Source: Scatacola_A faecigallinarum
GTDB lineage: Bacteria > Pseudomonadota > Alphaproteobacteria > RF32 > CAG-239
Direction of reading: 5' to 3'
NCBI GenBank assembly: GCA_018713605.1
Contig: DVOM01000019.1
Coordinates: 1 to 31,019, forward strand
DNA length: 31,019 nucleotides
This document shows, in pieces, positions 1 through 7,981 of the stretch. Numbering within the stretch: the first letter of the stretch is position 1; every line of letters begins with the position of its first letter. Under the pieces are notes generated by a model. That model made no database searches. It saw nothing but the letters and a program-made list of their open reading frames with translations, and was not told where the DNA came from. The translations under genes were made by a program, and so were the position numbers.

Positions 1-60
1 CGGGGCTGCCGTCAGAAGCATAACCGCCGCCGCGGTCGTCAGTAAGTTTGATTTCTTCAT
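1..60 (-). CDS. Secreted protein, N-terminal fragment (cut by window start)
   Basis: Only the first 20 codons are inside the window. They read MKKSNLLTTAAAVMLLTAAP, a lysine-rich start followed by a hydrophobic stretch, which is a typical Sec signal peptide. An AAAGGAG ribosome binding site lies about 6 nt before the ATG. The start is 33 nt after the stop of the cysteine-rich gene at 94-1056 on the same strand, so the two are probably co-transcribed. The mature protein lies outside the window and its function cannot be named. Confidence 0.7.
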   Translation of the reverse strand, partial: MKKSNLLTTAAAVMLLTAAP

Positions 61-93
61 CGCTTTTCTCCTTTGTCTGTAATCGTTTTTTAT

Positions 94-1056
94 CTAACGG
101 CCGCCGAACAGGCATTTCAGGTCGCCGTTGCACCAGTAGTTGTTCAGGTCGATTTCCCCGGAATCGCATTCCTCTATGCATTCCTTGCAGCTTAAAAACA
201 TCTGCTGCTGTCCGCTCCAGCATTCCGTGCTTCCGATTTCGCCGCCGCAGTCGCAGACCGAGAAACCAAGACATTCCTTTACCTTGCGTTTGTATTTCAT
301 TACCCCGCAGCTCTTGCAGCCTTCGCCGTCCGGCTCATAACCCTGTTCCGTCGCCTGGTCGTAACTGTAGGCGTAACCGTCACAAGGATTGCATTCGCAT
401 TTTTTATAGGCGGAGTTATAGGAACAAACCTGACCGGGGTCTAAGATTTTGCCGTCTTCACAGCTGCTGAGATACCCTTCCTCTTCGCATTTCTCTTCGG
501 AAGAAATACATTTCTTGTAAGAACTGTCATAGCCGCAGCTCTGGTCAGGGTCTAAGACCAAGCCTCCCGAACAGGACTTATAATAGTTGTCCTGTCGGCA
601 CAGTTCTTCATAAGACTTGCAGCCGCTGTAATAGCCGCCGTTGTAGGGGCATATGCCGGCGGCCGCGGAACCGGCCGGGCAGGAAGTAATCGTATATCCT
701 TCGTTTTTGCATTGCTGCACGGTGTCGATTTCAAAATTGTCGCTGCCGGTGGTGCCGCCGCCGGAACCGGAAGAAGAGCCTTTGTGGTAAAAGCCTTCGT
801 CGCCGCAGTTCCCGAAACCGATGAAACAGACGCCGGCGGTTTTATAGGAATTGCCTAAGTCGGCAAAGGTTGGGAAGTGAGGAAAAGGAGAAAGGAGAGG
901 CGCGGGGTCTGCCGATGGTGTGGATGTGTGTGTATGTGTGTCAAAACCGTCGGAGGCAGGAACATGGTTTAAGGCCGCAGCCGCCGCTGCTGCGACGGCA
1001 GGAGCACAGACGACGGAAAAAAGAGCCGCGGTGCAAAGAAAACGGAAACAAGCCAT
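94..1056 (-). CDS. Cysteine-rich secreted repeat protein (family member 1)
   Basis: A 320-residue protein of unknown function, probably exported. The ATG at 1056 is chosen over upstream codons because GGAGG lies 6 nt before it and the protein then opens with a signal peptide (hydrophobic to about residue 25, Ala-rich end). After a Pro/Thr-rich linker with HTHT comes VCFIGFGNCGDEGF, then DTVQQCKNEGYTITSCPAG, and two or three imperfect units of about 35 residues with the pattern C-x3-[GN]-Y-x3-SC...C-x-Y-[DN]-S-x-Y-x2-C. The C-terminal part holds further CxxC-like pairs. The protein aligns with the one at 11725-12708 over the signal peptide, HTHT linker, VCF[IL]GxGxCGDxGF block and DTVQQCKNEGY block. 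The many paired cysteines suggest a disulfide-stabilised periplasmic or surface protein. Transcription probably starts from the promoter at 1164-1192. Confidence 0.85.
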   Translation of the reverse strand: MACFRFLCTAALFSVVCAPAVAAAAAAALNHVPASDGFDTHTHTSTPSADPAPLLSPFPHFPTFADLGNSYKTAGVCFIGFGNCGDEGFYHKGSSSGSGGGTTGSDNFEIDTVQQCKNEGYTITSCPAGSAAAGICPYNGGYYSGCKSYEELCRQDNYYKSCSGGLVLDPDQSCGYDSSYKKCISSEEKCEEEGYLSSCEDGKILDPGQVCSYNSAYKKCECNPCDGYAYSYDQATEQGYEPDGEGCKSCGVMKYKRKVKECLGFSVCDCGGEIGSTECWSGQQQMFLSCKECIEECDSGEIDLNNYWCNGDLKCLFGGR

Positions 1057-1083
1057 GGCACACCTCCAACAGTTAAGAAGACA

Positions 1084-1097
1084 GCCCCGCGCGGGGC
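1084..1097. other. GC-rich palindrome in the leader of the cysteine-rich gene
   Basis: GCCCCGCGCGGGGC is a perfect 14-bp palindrome in the roughly 100-nt 5' leader of the gene at 94-1056, about 28 nt upstream of its ATG. It could form a strong RNA hairpin. There is no clear U-run after it, so it is not an obvious terminator; any regulatory role is inference. The second family member (11725-12708) has a shorter leader without it. Confidence 0.4.
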
Positions 1098-1163
1098 AGG
1101 TATGCCGAAAGCTCGGCCGCGAAGACAAAGCTGCAGCCGGAAACAACACACCTATTGAATATA

Positions 1164-1192
1164 AGGATACGCTGATTCGGGGAAAGAGTCAA
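1164..1192 (-). promoter_or_regulatory. Sigma-70-type promoter of cysteine-rich gene 1
   Basis: Read on the minus strand: TTGACT, 17-nt spacer, TATCCT. It lies in a 74-nt block (1156-1229) that is nearly the same as 12747-12820 upstream of the other cysteine-rich gene, and the -35 and -10 hexamers are identical in both. Conservation extends about 37 nt upstream of the -35 box, which suggests a regulator site or UP element as well as the core promoter. Confidence 0.75.
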
Positions 1193-1253
1193 CTATTAAT
1201 GACACTACAAATTTTTCTGTCTACCAATAATGGAACTACATAATTTTTTTTTG

Positions 1254-1283
1254 GCTAAAAAATGCCCTCTCTTTTGAGAGGGC
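1254..1283 (-). terminator. Rho-independent terminator of der
   Basis: On the minus strand GCCCTCTC-AAAA-GAGAGGGC forms a perfect 8-bp stem with a 4-nt loop, followed by A and a run of six T. It starts a few bases after the der stop codon. Confidence 0.9.
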
Positions 1284-1288
1284 TGAGA

Positions 1289-2710
1289 CTATTTGGAATG
1301 ATACTTGTCTTTTTCGGCATAAGGGTTGCCGGTTTTCCGAACCGTTACCCGCAGAGGAATGCCGCCCAGATTAAACGTTTCGCGCAGATTGTTCATCAGA
1401 TAGCGCAAATAAGCATCCGGCAGCCCTTCGGGGTTGCTCGAAAAAATATAAAATGCCGGCGGTCTGGTCTTGGCCTGCGTTATGTAGCGCAGCTTTATCC
1501 GGCGCTTGTTTTTTCCCAGCGGCGGCGGATAATTGTCAATCATGTCGGCAAACCATTTGTTCAGCGGCGCGGTTGGAATACGCGTATTCCAGCGGTCATA
1601 AACTTTGAAAACGGCACTCATCAGCTTATCCAGATTCTCATTCTTGAGTGCGGAAATCGTAACTGTCGGCACGCCTTCAACCTGCGCCAGCGACGTCTGG
1701 AGCTTATCGTTGAGTTTCTGCAGCGCCTCCTTGCGATTGGCAATGTCCCATTTGTTGACGGCGATAACCAAAGCCCGCCCTTCATCAATAACCTGTCGCG
1801 CAATCGTCAAATCCTGCTTGTCCAGCACGGCATCGGCATCAAGAACCAAAACCACGACCTGAGCCATAAAGGCTGCATGTTTGGTACTGGCGGCCGACAT
1901 CTTTTCCAGTGAATCTTCAATTTTGGAACGACGGCGCAAGCCCGCCGTATCGACCAGTTTGATTTTGCGGCCTTTCCATTCCCAGTCGACAGCAATCGCA
2001 TCGCGGGTAACGCCGGCTTCCGGACCGGTAAGCATTCTTTCGTCTTTCAGCAGCGCGTTCATCAATGTCGATTTTCCGACGTTTGGTCGTCCGACAATTG
2101 CCAGCTGAATCGGCCTTGACTTATATTTTTCGTCTTCAAGCCGGTCTTTTTCTTCCTGAGAAAGTACGTCGCTTTCCGTTTCGCCTTCTTCTTCGGGCAA
2201 AACGCTTTCCGCCGGTTTCCGGTCAAACGGTTTCAGGGCGTCATACAAATCCAACAGTCCCAGACCGTGTTCGGCCGAAAATGGTATCGGTTCACCCAAG
2301 CCAAGCTTGTAGGCCTCATGGATGCTGTCTTCCTGCAATTTCCCTTCACATTTGTTGGCCAGCAGGATAACCGGTTTGCCGCTTTGGCGGACCAGCCCGG
2401 CAAAAAATTCGTCATAGGGCTGAATGCCGTCTCTCGCATCGAACAAAAACAGACAGACGTCGGCTTCTTTGATTGCGCGTTCGGTCTGCTGCCACATTCT
2501 TTTTTCCAGACAATCGTCCTTGGCATATTCAAATCCGGCCGTGTCAATAATCTGCAAATCTATGTCGCGCAGCTTGGCCTCTGTTTCCTTGCGGTCGCGC
2601 GTCACGCCGGGCTTGTCGTGTACGATGGCTATTTTGCGTCTGGCCAACCGGTTAAACAATGTTGATTTCCCGACGTTCGGCCGTCCGACGATGGCTGCTT
2701 TCAGTGTCAT
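1289..2710 (-). CDS. der: Ribosome biogenesis GTPase Der (EngA)
   Basis: An essential double-GTPase that acts in maturation of the 50S ribosomal subunit. The 473-residue protein has the two tandem G domains that define the family. Domain 1 has GRPNVGKS (residues 9-16), DTAG (56-59) and NKCE (119-122). Domain 2 has GRPNVGKS (207-214), DTAG (254-257) and NKWD (319-322). A KH-like C-terminal domain follows. NKCE in place of NKxD in domain 1 is a mild variation. The ATG at 2710 is preferred over an in-frame TTG two codons earlier because AGGA sits 6 nt before the ATG. The bamB stop is 8 nt upstream, so the gene is the last of a yfgM-bamB-der operon, the same order as in many Proteobacteria. A terminator follows. 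Confidence 0.97.
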   Translation of the reverse strand: MTLKAAIVGRPNVGKSTLFNRLARRKIAIVHDKPGVTRDRKETEAKLRDIDLQIIDTAGFEYAKDDCLEKRMWQQTERAIKEADVCLFLFDARDGIQPYDEFFAGLVRQSGKPVILLANKCEGKLQEDSIHEAYKLGLGEPIPFSAEHGLGLLDLYDALKPFDRKPAESVLPEEEGETESDVLSQEEKDRLEDEKYKSRPIQLAIVGRPNVGKSTLMNALLKDERMLTGPEAGVTRDAIAVDWEWKGRKIKLVDTAGLRRRSKIEDSLEKMSAASTKHAAFMAQVVVLVLDADAVLDKQDLTIARQVIDEGRALVIAVNKWDIANRKEALQKLNDKLQTSLAQVEGVPTVTISALKNENLDKLMSAVFKVYDRWNTRIPTAPLNKWFADMIDNYPPPLGKNKRRIKLRYITQAKTRPPAFYIFSSNPEGLPDAYLRYLMNNLRETFNLGGIPLRVTVRKTGNPYAEKDKYHSK

Positions 2711-2718
2711 GTCCAATC

Positions 2719-4050
2719 CTATTTGTAAGCGGTCAAATCGGCGTCGTCAGTAGCAAAAAGGGCGGTATTGTCAACCACGACCGGCGGAATGCCGACCCCG
2801 TCGCTGAGCGTGATGAAACCGAGAATTTTTCCGGTGTACGGCGAGACGGCAAATGCATAGCCGTTGGATGTCGCAATTAACAGCCGATTGCTGGTCAGAA
2901 CCGGACCGCTGGCTGTGACGCCGATTTTGTCTTCTTTGGTTTTGCCCAGCGGAATCTGCGTGTTCCAAACGATCTTGCCGGTTGCCTTTTCTATGGCGAA
3001 CAAATCATAATTGTTGCTCAGCACAAACATAAATTTGCCCGCGACCCAAGGCTGGTTGACGCTGCCGATTTCCCTTTCCCAGATTCGGGCGCCGCTGCGC
3101 AGATCAATGGCAACCAGAATATTGTTGTTGCCGACGGCATAAACCGTCGAACCGTCAATAACCGGGTTGGCCTTAATCGCATTAATGTTTGCCGGCGAAT
3201 TTGTCCGCTTGCGCGAAACCAGAATGTCCGACCACAGCGGTGAACCCGTGCTGGCTTTGAAAGCTCTCAGTTCGCCGTTTGAAAAAGCCGCGACAATCGT
3301 GTCCTGCTGCGGACTGTAGGCGGGGCTGGCGCCGCCGACCAGCGTCGTTTCTTCGGAGGGCGACTTGTAGTCCCACAGAACCGAACCGTCGACGCCGTTG
3401 AGCGCAATCAGTTTATTGTCAATGGTTTGAATAAAGACGACGCCGCGTTCGGCCGTCGGGGCGATTCGTATCGGCAGTTCGGTATCGTAACGCCACAGCT
3501 TTTTACCGGTAACCATATCCAGCGCAAAAACCGCGCCAAAACCCGTCGTCGCATAGACTTTCTTGTCAAAAACGGCCAGCCCCGCGCCCTTCAGCGAGGT
3601 GCTGATGTCATCCTTAATCAGCGGTTTCAGCCTTCTTTTCCATATCTTACGGCCGTCGTCCAGACGAAAGGCGTTAACGATGCCGTCGGCGTCGATCGTA
3701 AAAACAGCTTTGTGCGCAGATACCGGAGCGGCAATCAGAAAGTCGCGTTTGGAGCTCCCTTCTCCGAAACCGGATTCCCACAGTTCCTTGAGTTTGCTGT
3801 CCGAACTCAGGTGTCCCATCATATGGGCAGCGTTGCCGCCGTTCTGGGACCAGGCCGTATTGGTATAAGGCGCGGGCAGCACAATCTTGACTTGTCCGGG
3901 CGCATAATCCGGCTGCAGGGCCGTTTCGCCGTCCAGAACCGAAATGCGTTCGCCGTCAAGCGTAATCTTCTCTTCGTCAAACGTGCTGCAACTGCACAAC
4001 ACGGCAAGGGCGGCCGCCGGCAGCAAAGACTTAAACTTCAGAAACTGCAT
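2719..4050 (-). CDS. bamB: Outer membrane assembly lipoprotein BamB
   Basis: BamB is the beta-propeller lipoprotein of the BAM complex, which folds beta-barrel proteins into the outer membrane. The 443-residue protein begins with a lipoprotein signal peptide ending LCSC and then carries repeated PQQ-type propeller blades, seen as recurring motifs such as GKKLWRYD, GSVLWDYK, GSPLWSD, GARIWERE and GKIVWNTQ. I chose the ATG at 4050 because GGAG lies 6 nt before it; an in-frame ATG at 4062 also exists but its GGA is only 2-3 nt away. The gene sits between a yfgM-like gene (27 nt upstream) and der (8 nt downstream). This context and the blade repeats support BamB over a generic PQQ-repeat protein. 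Confidence 0.92.
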   Translation of the reverse strand: MQFLKFKSLLPAAALAVLCSCSTFDEEKITLDGERISVLDGETALQPDYAPGQVKIVLPAPYTNTAWSQNGGNAAHMMGHLSSDSKLKELWESGFGEGSSKRDFLIAAPVSAHKAVFTIDADGIVNAFRLDDGRKIWKRRLKPLIKDDISTSLKGAGLAVFDKKVYATTGFGAVFALDMVTGKKLWRYDTELPIRIAPTAERGVVFIQTIDNKLIALNGVDGSVLWDYKSPSEETTLVGGASPAYSPQQDTIVAAFSNGELRAFKASTGSPLWSDILVSRKRTNSPANINAIKANPVIDGSTVYAVGNNNILVAIDLRSGARIWEREIGSVNQPWVAGKFMFVLSNNYDLFAIEKATGKIVWNTQIPLGKTKEDKIGVTASGPVLTSNRLLIATSNGYAFAVSPYTGKILGFITLSDGVGIPPVVVDNTALFATDDADLTAYK

Positions 4051-4077
4051 CTGTATCTCCATAATCCTTTTTGAATT

Positions 4078-4755
4078 TTATTCGGCGCCGTTTAAGACCG
4101 ACAGCATGTCCTGAACGCGCATTTTCAGACCGTCGGGAAGATTCGGCGTATTCAGAATTTCGTTGTAGAGTACCTGGGCCTCTTCAATATTGCCGTCACG
4201 AATGGCGGCCATTGCTGTCATTTCCTTGGCAATGTTTGCCCAACTGCCGTTTTCCCGGATCAGCGGCTGCAAAAGCGCGTCGATTTCTTCGCGGGGAGCG
4301 TTGTCGAGCTTGTAAGAGGCGAGTTTGACTGCCGAAACGTCGCGCAGCTTTTTGTTTATGCTTTTGTCTGCGGCAATCTCTTCCAGAACTTTGATGGCTT
4401 CTTCGTTTTTGCCCTGTTCAAACAAAATGTTTGACGTCTGCAGTCTGGCAATGTCGCTGTAAATGTTGCCGCCGGTTTTTTCCATCTGCTCCAGCACTTT
4501 CAGGCTTTCATCGTATTTTCCCTGATTCTCAAGGTTCAGGGCATAAGCGTAAGTGTCTGACCAGATTTCGCTTTTGGCCTGTCGCCAGCTTTTGAAGCCT
4601 TCGAAACTGACGGCGCCGACAATAGCCAGCACGACCAGCAAAATGATGTAAATGCCGTATTTCTCCCACATTTGTTTCAGGTTGTCGTTTTTGACCTCTT
4701 CGGTAACTTCGCGGATAAACGCTTCCTGCTCGTCGGCATCGATTTCTTTTTTCAT
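4078..4755 (-). CDS. YfgM-like membrane-anchored tetratricopeptide protein
   Basis: A 225-residue protein with a cytoplasmic acidic N-terminus, one membrane segment at about residues 33-52 (YGIYIILLVVLAIVGAVSF), and a periplasmic alpha-helical region that reads as TPR-like repeats. This architecture and its place directly before bamB and der match the YfgM family, which in E. coli associates with the Sec translocon and periplasmic chaperones. Sequence identity to E. coli YfgM cannot be measured here. AGGA lies 4 nt before the ATG. It is the first gene of the yfgM-bamB-der unit; a promoter is proposed at 4795-4822. Confidence 0.82.
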   Translation of the reverse strand: MKKEIDADEQEAFIREVTEEVKNDNLKQMWEKYGIYIILLVVLAIVGAVSFEGFKSWRQAKSEIWSDTYAYALNLENQGKYDESLKVLEQMEKTGGNIYSDIARLQTSNILFEQGKNEEAIKVLEEIAADKSINKKLRDVSAVKLASYKLDNAPREEIDALLQPLIRENGSWANIAKEMTAMAAIRDGNIEEAQVLYNEILNTPNLPDGLKMRVQDMLSVLNGAE

Positions 4756-4794
4756 TTTGTCCTGTTCCTTATATTATTGCGTTAAGCTAATCTA

Positions 4795-4822
4795 TTTATA
4801 TCGTAAAACCGGTTCTTGGCAA
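4795..4822 (-). promoter_or_regulatory. Promoter of the yfgM-bamB-der operon
   Basis: Read on the minus strand: TTGCCA, 16-nt spacer, TATAAA, about 40 nt before the yfgM-like ATG. No clear terminator separates this operon from the upstream gene at 4850-6037, so read-through from that gene is also possible. Confidence 0.5.
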
Positions 4823-4849
4823 ATCAAATATTTAAGAACTCGACAGTTT

Positions 4850-6037
4850 TTAGCTGTTGACCACTTCGTTAATCAGAAACTTCTTGACCCAGCGCAGATC
4901 CTCAATCGGAATCTTTTTGCCGAAGATAGCGGTTCTGTTGTCGGAAATAATCGAAAGGTAATATCTGCCGGTTGCCGGGTTGACGGTAACTTCGACCGCT
5001 TCGATGTCTGCTTTTTTGATTTCGTTGTTTTTGCGCGAGAAGAGCATGAATTTGTGCACGATAACGATTTTGTCGCGCTTGACCACGATTTTGTCCTTGC
5101 GGAACAATGCGATGACTGAAGCCGCAATGATAAACAGGCCGACAACGTAGAACGCCAGAATAAACTCCCGCGAAAAATGACTGCTGACGACTTCGGCGTT
5201 AAAACTGGCAAACAGCAGCACGCCGCCGAAAAGCAGCAGGCAGAACCAGGCGATGATGTTATAGGCGTCCCAGAAGATTTTCCGGGCCTTGATAACCGTT
5301 TTATCCCGCTTGCGTACAAAGGCGATGGTCGGCGGCAACGGTTCTCTGTCATTGTAGCTGTTGATGGTTTTTCCTTCTTCGACCATTTCCTTGATTGACT
5401 TGTCAAGGTCGGACACTTCGCGGCGAACCATTCCCTCGTCGGTCAGCACGACGGCGGGCAGGTTTAGTTTTTGGGCATAATATTCCCAGATTTTGCGAAT
5501 GTTTTTTCCTTTGGTCGAAATGTAAAGCGGCGCGGTCTTCTGCGGATTCTTGTGGTACAGTTCAATAATGTATTTGTTTTTGGTCATGAAGCCGAACTGG
5601 AAAAATTCGATGCGGAAACGCACGCCCTCGTAATTGCCGATGGATTCCTTGACGACTTTTTTGGCGCCGAACGCCGGCCGGTAAATAATCTGTACCTTTT
5701 TGCCGTCGAAAAAGATTTTTTTATAGCGGATGTAGGACAAAAACAGCGACAGCACGATTCCCGCGCCGACCAGAATGATGACAAGGTCAAAGAAAGTCGG
5801 ATTCATAAACGGCTGGTAAATGACGTCTCCCTCGTTTTCCGGAATGAAGTCAAAATCAGTCCGGCTGTGGCTGAGGCCGTTGAAGAGCTCGTAGAAACCC
5901 AGCAGAATAAGAATAGTTCCGAAAATCAGCCCCGGATAAAGAATGTGCAGGGCGATTCTGTCGGACTTTTTGGTCGGCAGCTTGTCCAAGTTCAGCACAA
6001 AGCTGTGGCTGTAGTGGTTGGGCGCGGTATCGGTCAT
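4850..6037 (-). CDS. Four-helix membrane protein with duplicated PH-like halves
   Basis: A 395-residue inner membrane protein of unknown function. Numbered from the start used here, paired membrane segments lie near residues 30-51 and 83-104 and again near residues 260-280 and 290-310. Each pair is followed by a soluble, beta-rich segment with the feel of a bacterial PH-like domain (first IFFDGKKVQIIYRPAFG, then IVVKRDKIVIVHKFMLFSR). The protein therefore looks like a tandem duplication of a TM-TM-beta module. The ATG at 6037 is preferred over one at 6052 because AGGA lies 8 nt before it. The gene lies 94 nt upstream of the yfgM-like gene on the same strand and diverges from the diguanylate cyclase. 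I do not recognise a named family. Confidence 0.8.
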   Translation of the reverse strand: MTDTAPNHYSHSFVLNLDKLPTKKSDRIALHILYPGLIFGTILILLGFYELFNGLSHSRTDFDFIPENEGDVIYQPFMNPTFFDLVIILVGAGIVLSLFLSYIRYKKIFFDGKKVQIIYRPAFGAKKVVKESIGNYEGVRFRIEFFQFGFMTKNKYIIELYHKNPQKTAPLYISTKGKNIRKIWEYYAQKLNLPAVVLTDEGMVRREVSDLDKSIKEMVEEGKTINSYNDREPLPPTIAFVRKRDKTVIKARKIFWDAYNIIAWFCLLLFGGVLLFASFNAEVVSSHFSREFILAFYVVGLFIIAASVIALFRKDKIVVKRDKIVIVHKFMLFSRKNNEIKKADIEAVEVTVNPATGRYYLSIISDNRTAIFGKKIPIEDLRWVKKFLINEVVNS

Positions 6038-6136
6038 TTGTTCTGTCCTCATTTTATTGTCGGCTTTCTTGCTTCCCTATGCTATATTATTTTTTTCAAA
6101 TAATCATCCTTTTTTTGCAAAATAAAAAGGAAAGCT

Positions 6137-6165
6137 TTAATTTATTTTAATAATATGAATATAAT
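6137..6165 (+). promoter_or_regulatory. Candidate promoter of the diguanylate cyclase gene
   Basis: A perfect TATAAT -10 box (6160-6165) with a weak TTAATT -35 at 17-nt spacing, about 38 nt before the ATG. The surrounding divergent intergenic region is very AT-rich. No clear promoter is visible for the opposite gene. Confidence 0.45.
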
Positions 6166-6203
6166 ATCGACGTCAGTAAATACAAATTTATTGGGGTGAT
6201 GTA

Positions 6204-7979
6204 ATGAGTAGTGTAGAGATTTTTAACTCGGGAACCAATCTTCTGATAACGCTGGTGGCGCTGATTATCCTGATGCTGTCCGTTTGGTACAGCAGTCAGG
6301 ACATCAAAATCGGCAAGGGCATCCGTTATTTGTTCGTCGGTCTGGTGCTGGAGTTTATCGGCTCCTGGTTCGGCTACCAGATGAACGAGTATTATCAGCT
6401 GGGTATATCGATTAATATCCTGGCCTTTCTTGAGTTGTTTATCCTGTTGCTCTCCATGATGTTTCTGGCTTTGTCGGCTTCGCAGCTGCTGGTTTCCAGC
6501 ATTCCGGACACGCCGGTCATCGGTGCCATCACGGTTTTGGGGCTGGTTGCCATAATTTATTTCTGTTTCATCGCGCAGGACGGTTCGATGGTTGCCTATA
6601 TGCGCCAGATTTTTCCGCTGACCGGTTTTGCCTACATTTCGACCAGTTTCTGGTCGCAGAGCGGCCATCGGTTCAAAACCGGTTTTCTCATCGGCGGTTT
6701 CCTGACTGCCGGCGTCACGGTTCTGCTCGTCTGCCGTCTGTTGGGCATCGCGCCTGGAGTTCTCAATTCGATGTGGTATGTCTCGGCTCTGGTTTATGTC
6801 GGCCTTGCCGTTGCCCTGCTGATGATAAAGGTTGACTTCATGTCCAAGAAAATTGAAGACAAGGACGTCGAAATCGAAAAATACAACAAACGCATTGAAG
6901 AAATCATCAAATCGTCGCCGTTCCCGATTATCATTTCGCGCCTGAGCGACGACAAGCTGATTCTGGCCAACAACAATGCCGTCAAACTGTTCGGTATCCA
7001 ACCCTCCGAACTGGACCGCTATCGGCTGAGGGACTTTTTTGCCGACGCCGAAAACCGCCGTCTGCTCAATGAACGGCTGGAACAGGAAAAAGAAGTGCAG
7101 GACTTTGAAATTCTGGTCAAGACTTCTACCGGTGACACGCCTTTCTGGCTGCTTACCTCGGCCAACATCATCGATTACAACTACGACATTGCGCTCTATG
7201 CTGCCTTTCAGGACATTACCTCGCGCAAAAACCGCGAAACCCTGCTCAAGAATCAGGCCGTGCGCGATCCGCTGACCTCGCTTTACAACCGCCGTTATTT
7301 TGAAGAGGAGGTAACCAAGCGTATTGCTCTGTCGCGGATGAAGGGCGGTTGTTATTCCGTATTGATGATTGACGCCGACAAGTTCAAAAACGTTAACGAC
7401 ACTTATGGCCACAAAGTCGGGGACAAGGTGCTGATAGAGCTGTCGTCCACGGCCGAACGCGCTTTGCGCGACTGCGACATCGTCGCCCGTTATGGCGGCG
7501 AGGAGTTTGTCTGCTATCTTTCCGATGTCGGTCCGGAAAAAGCTAAAATCGTTGCTGACCGTCTGCGTGAAACCATTTCCAAACTGGTCATCTATTCTGA
7601 TGAAGGTAAACCGTTCGGCTTTACGGTCAGTATCGGCATTTCTTCGTCCGAAATTTCTGACAACATTGATACTCTGATTAAAACCGCCGACGAAGCGCTG
7701 TACCGCGCCAAGGAAAACGGTCGTAACCGTTGCGAAGTTTTTACCAGGGCCGATTTGGCGCATTTCCACGGCGGCGAAGACGCTTCGCACAAACCCGAGG
7801 CCAGCCAGCTGCATCCGGTTTTTGAAAAGGAAGGCGTTCAGGAAATTTCGCTGTTGGACGGCATCGGCGCCAACCATATCGTCGAAAACAATACCAATAT
7901 TGAAGAGCGGAAAGATGCCGAAAAGGCCAAAGACGACTTTTATCCGATTCTGGGTTTGGATGAAGAGGATTTGAAGTAG
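6204..7979 (+). CDS. Membrane PAS-GGDEF diguanylate cyclase
   Basis: Makes cyclic di-GMP from two GTP and probably senses a signal at the membrane. The 591-residue protein has about seven hydrophobic segments between residues 12 and 210, a short coiled segment, a PAS-like domain at about 228-345, a GGDEF domain at about 350-510, and an acidic 80-residue tail. The active-site motif GGEEF is intact (431-435) and an RxxD inhibitory site (R422, D425) lies exactly five residues before it, so the enzyme should be active and feedback-inhibited. No EAL or HD-GYP domain is present. The ATG has GGGGTGA just upstream. The next gene begins 2 nt after the stop, so the two share a transcript. A 640-codon frame runs antisense through this gene and is not real. 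Confidence 0.93.
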   Translation: MSSVEIFNSGTNLLITLVALIILMLSVWYSSQDIKIGKGIRYLFVGLVLEFIGSWFGYQMNEYYQLGISINILAFLELFILLLSMMFLALSASQLLVSSIPDTPVIGAITVLGLVAIIYFCFIAQDGSMVAYMRQIFPLTGFAYISTSFWSQSGHRFKTGFLIGGFLTAGVTVLLVCRLLGIAPGVLNSMWYVSALVYVGLAVALLMIKVDFMSKKIEDKDVEIEKYNKRIEEIIKSSPFPIIISRLSDDKLILANNNAVKLFGIQPSELDRYRLRDFFADAENRRLLNERLEQEKEVQDFEILVKTSTGDTPFWLLTSANIIDYNYDIALYAAFQDITSRKNRETLLKNQAVRDPLTSLYNRRYFEEEVTKRIALSRMKGGCYSVLMIDADKFKNVNDTYGHKVGDKVLIELSSTAERALRDCDIVARYGGEEFVCYLSDVGPEKAKIVADRLRETISKLVIYSDEGKPFGFTVSIGISSSEISDNIDTLIKTADEALYRAKENGRNRCEVFTRADLAHFHGGEDASHKPEASQLHPVFEKEGVQEISLLDGIGANHIVENNTNIEERKDAEKAKDDFYPILGLDEEDLK

Positions 7980-7981
7980 AC

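Noticed and set aside
1261..1912. A 216-codon plus-strand frame over the 3' part of der
   Set aside because: It is antisense to the second GTPase and KH-like domains of der and begins inside the der terminator.
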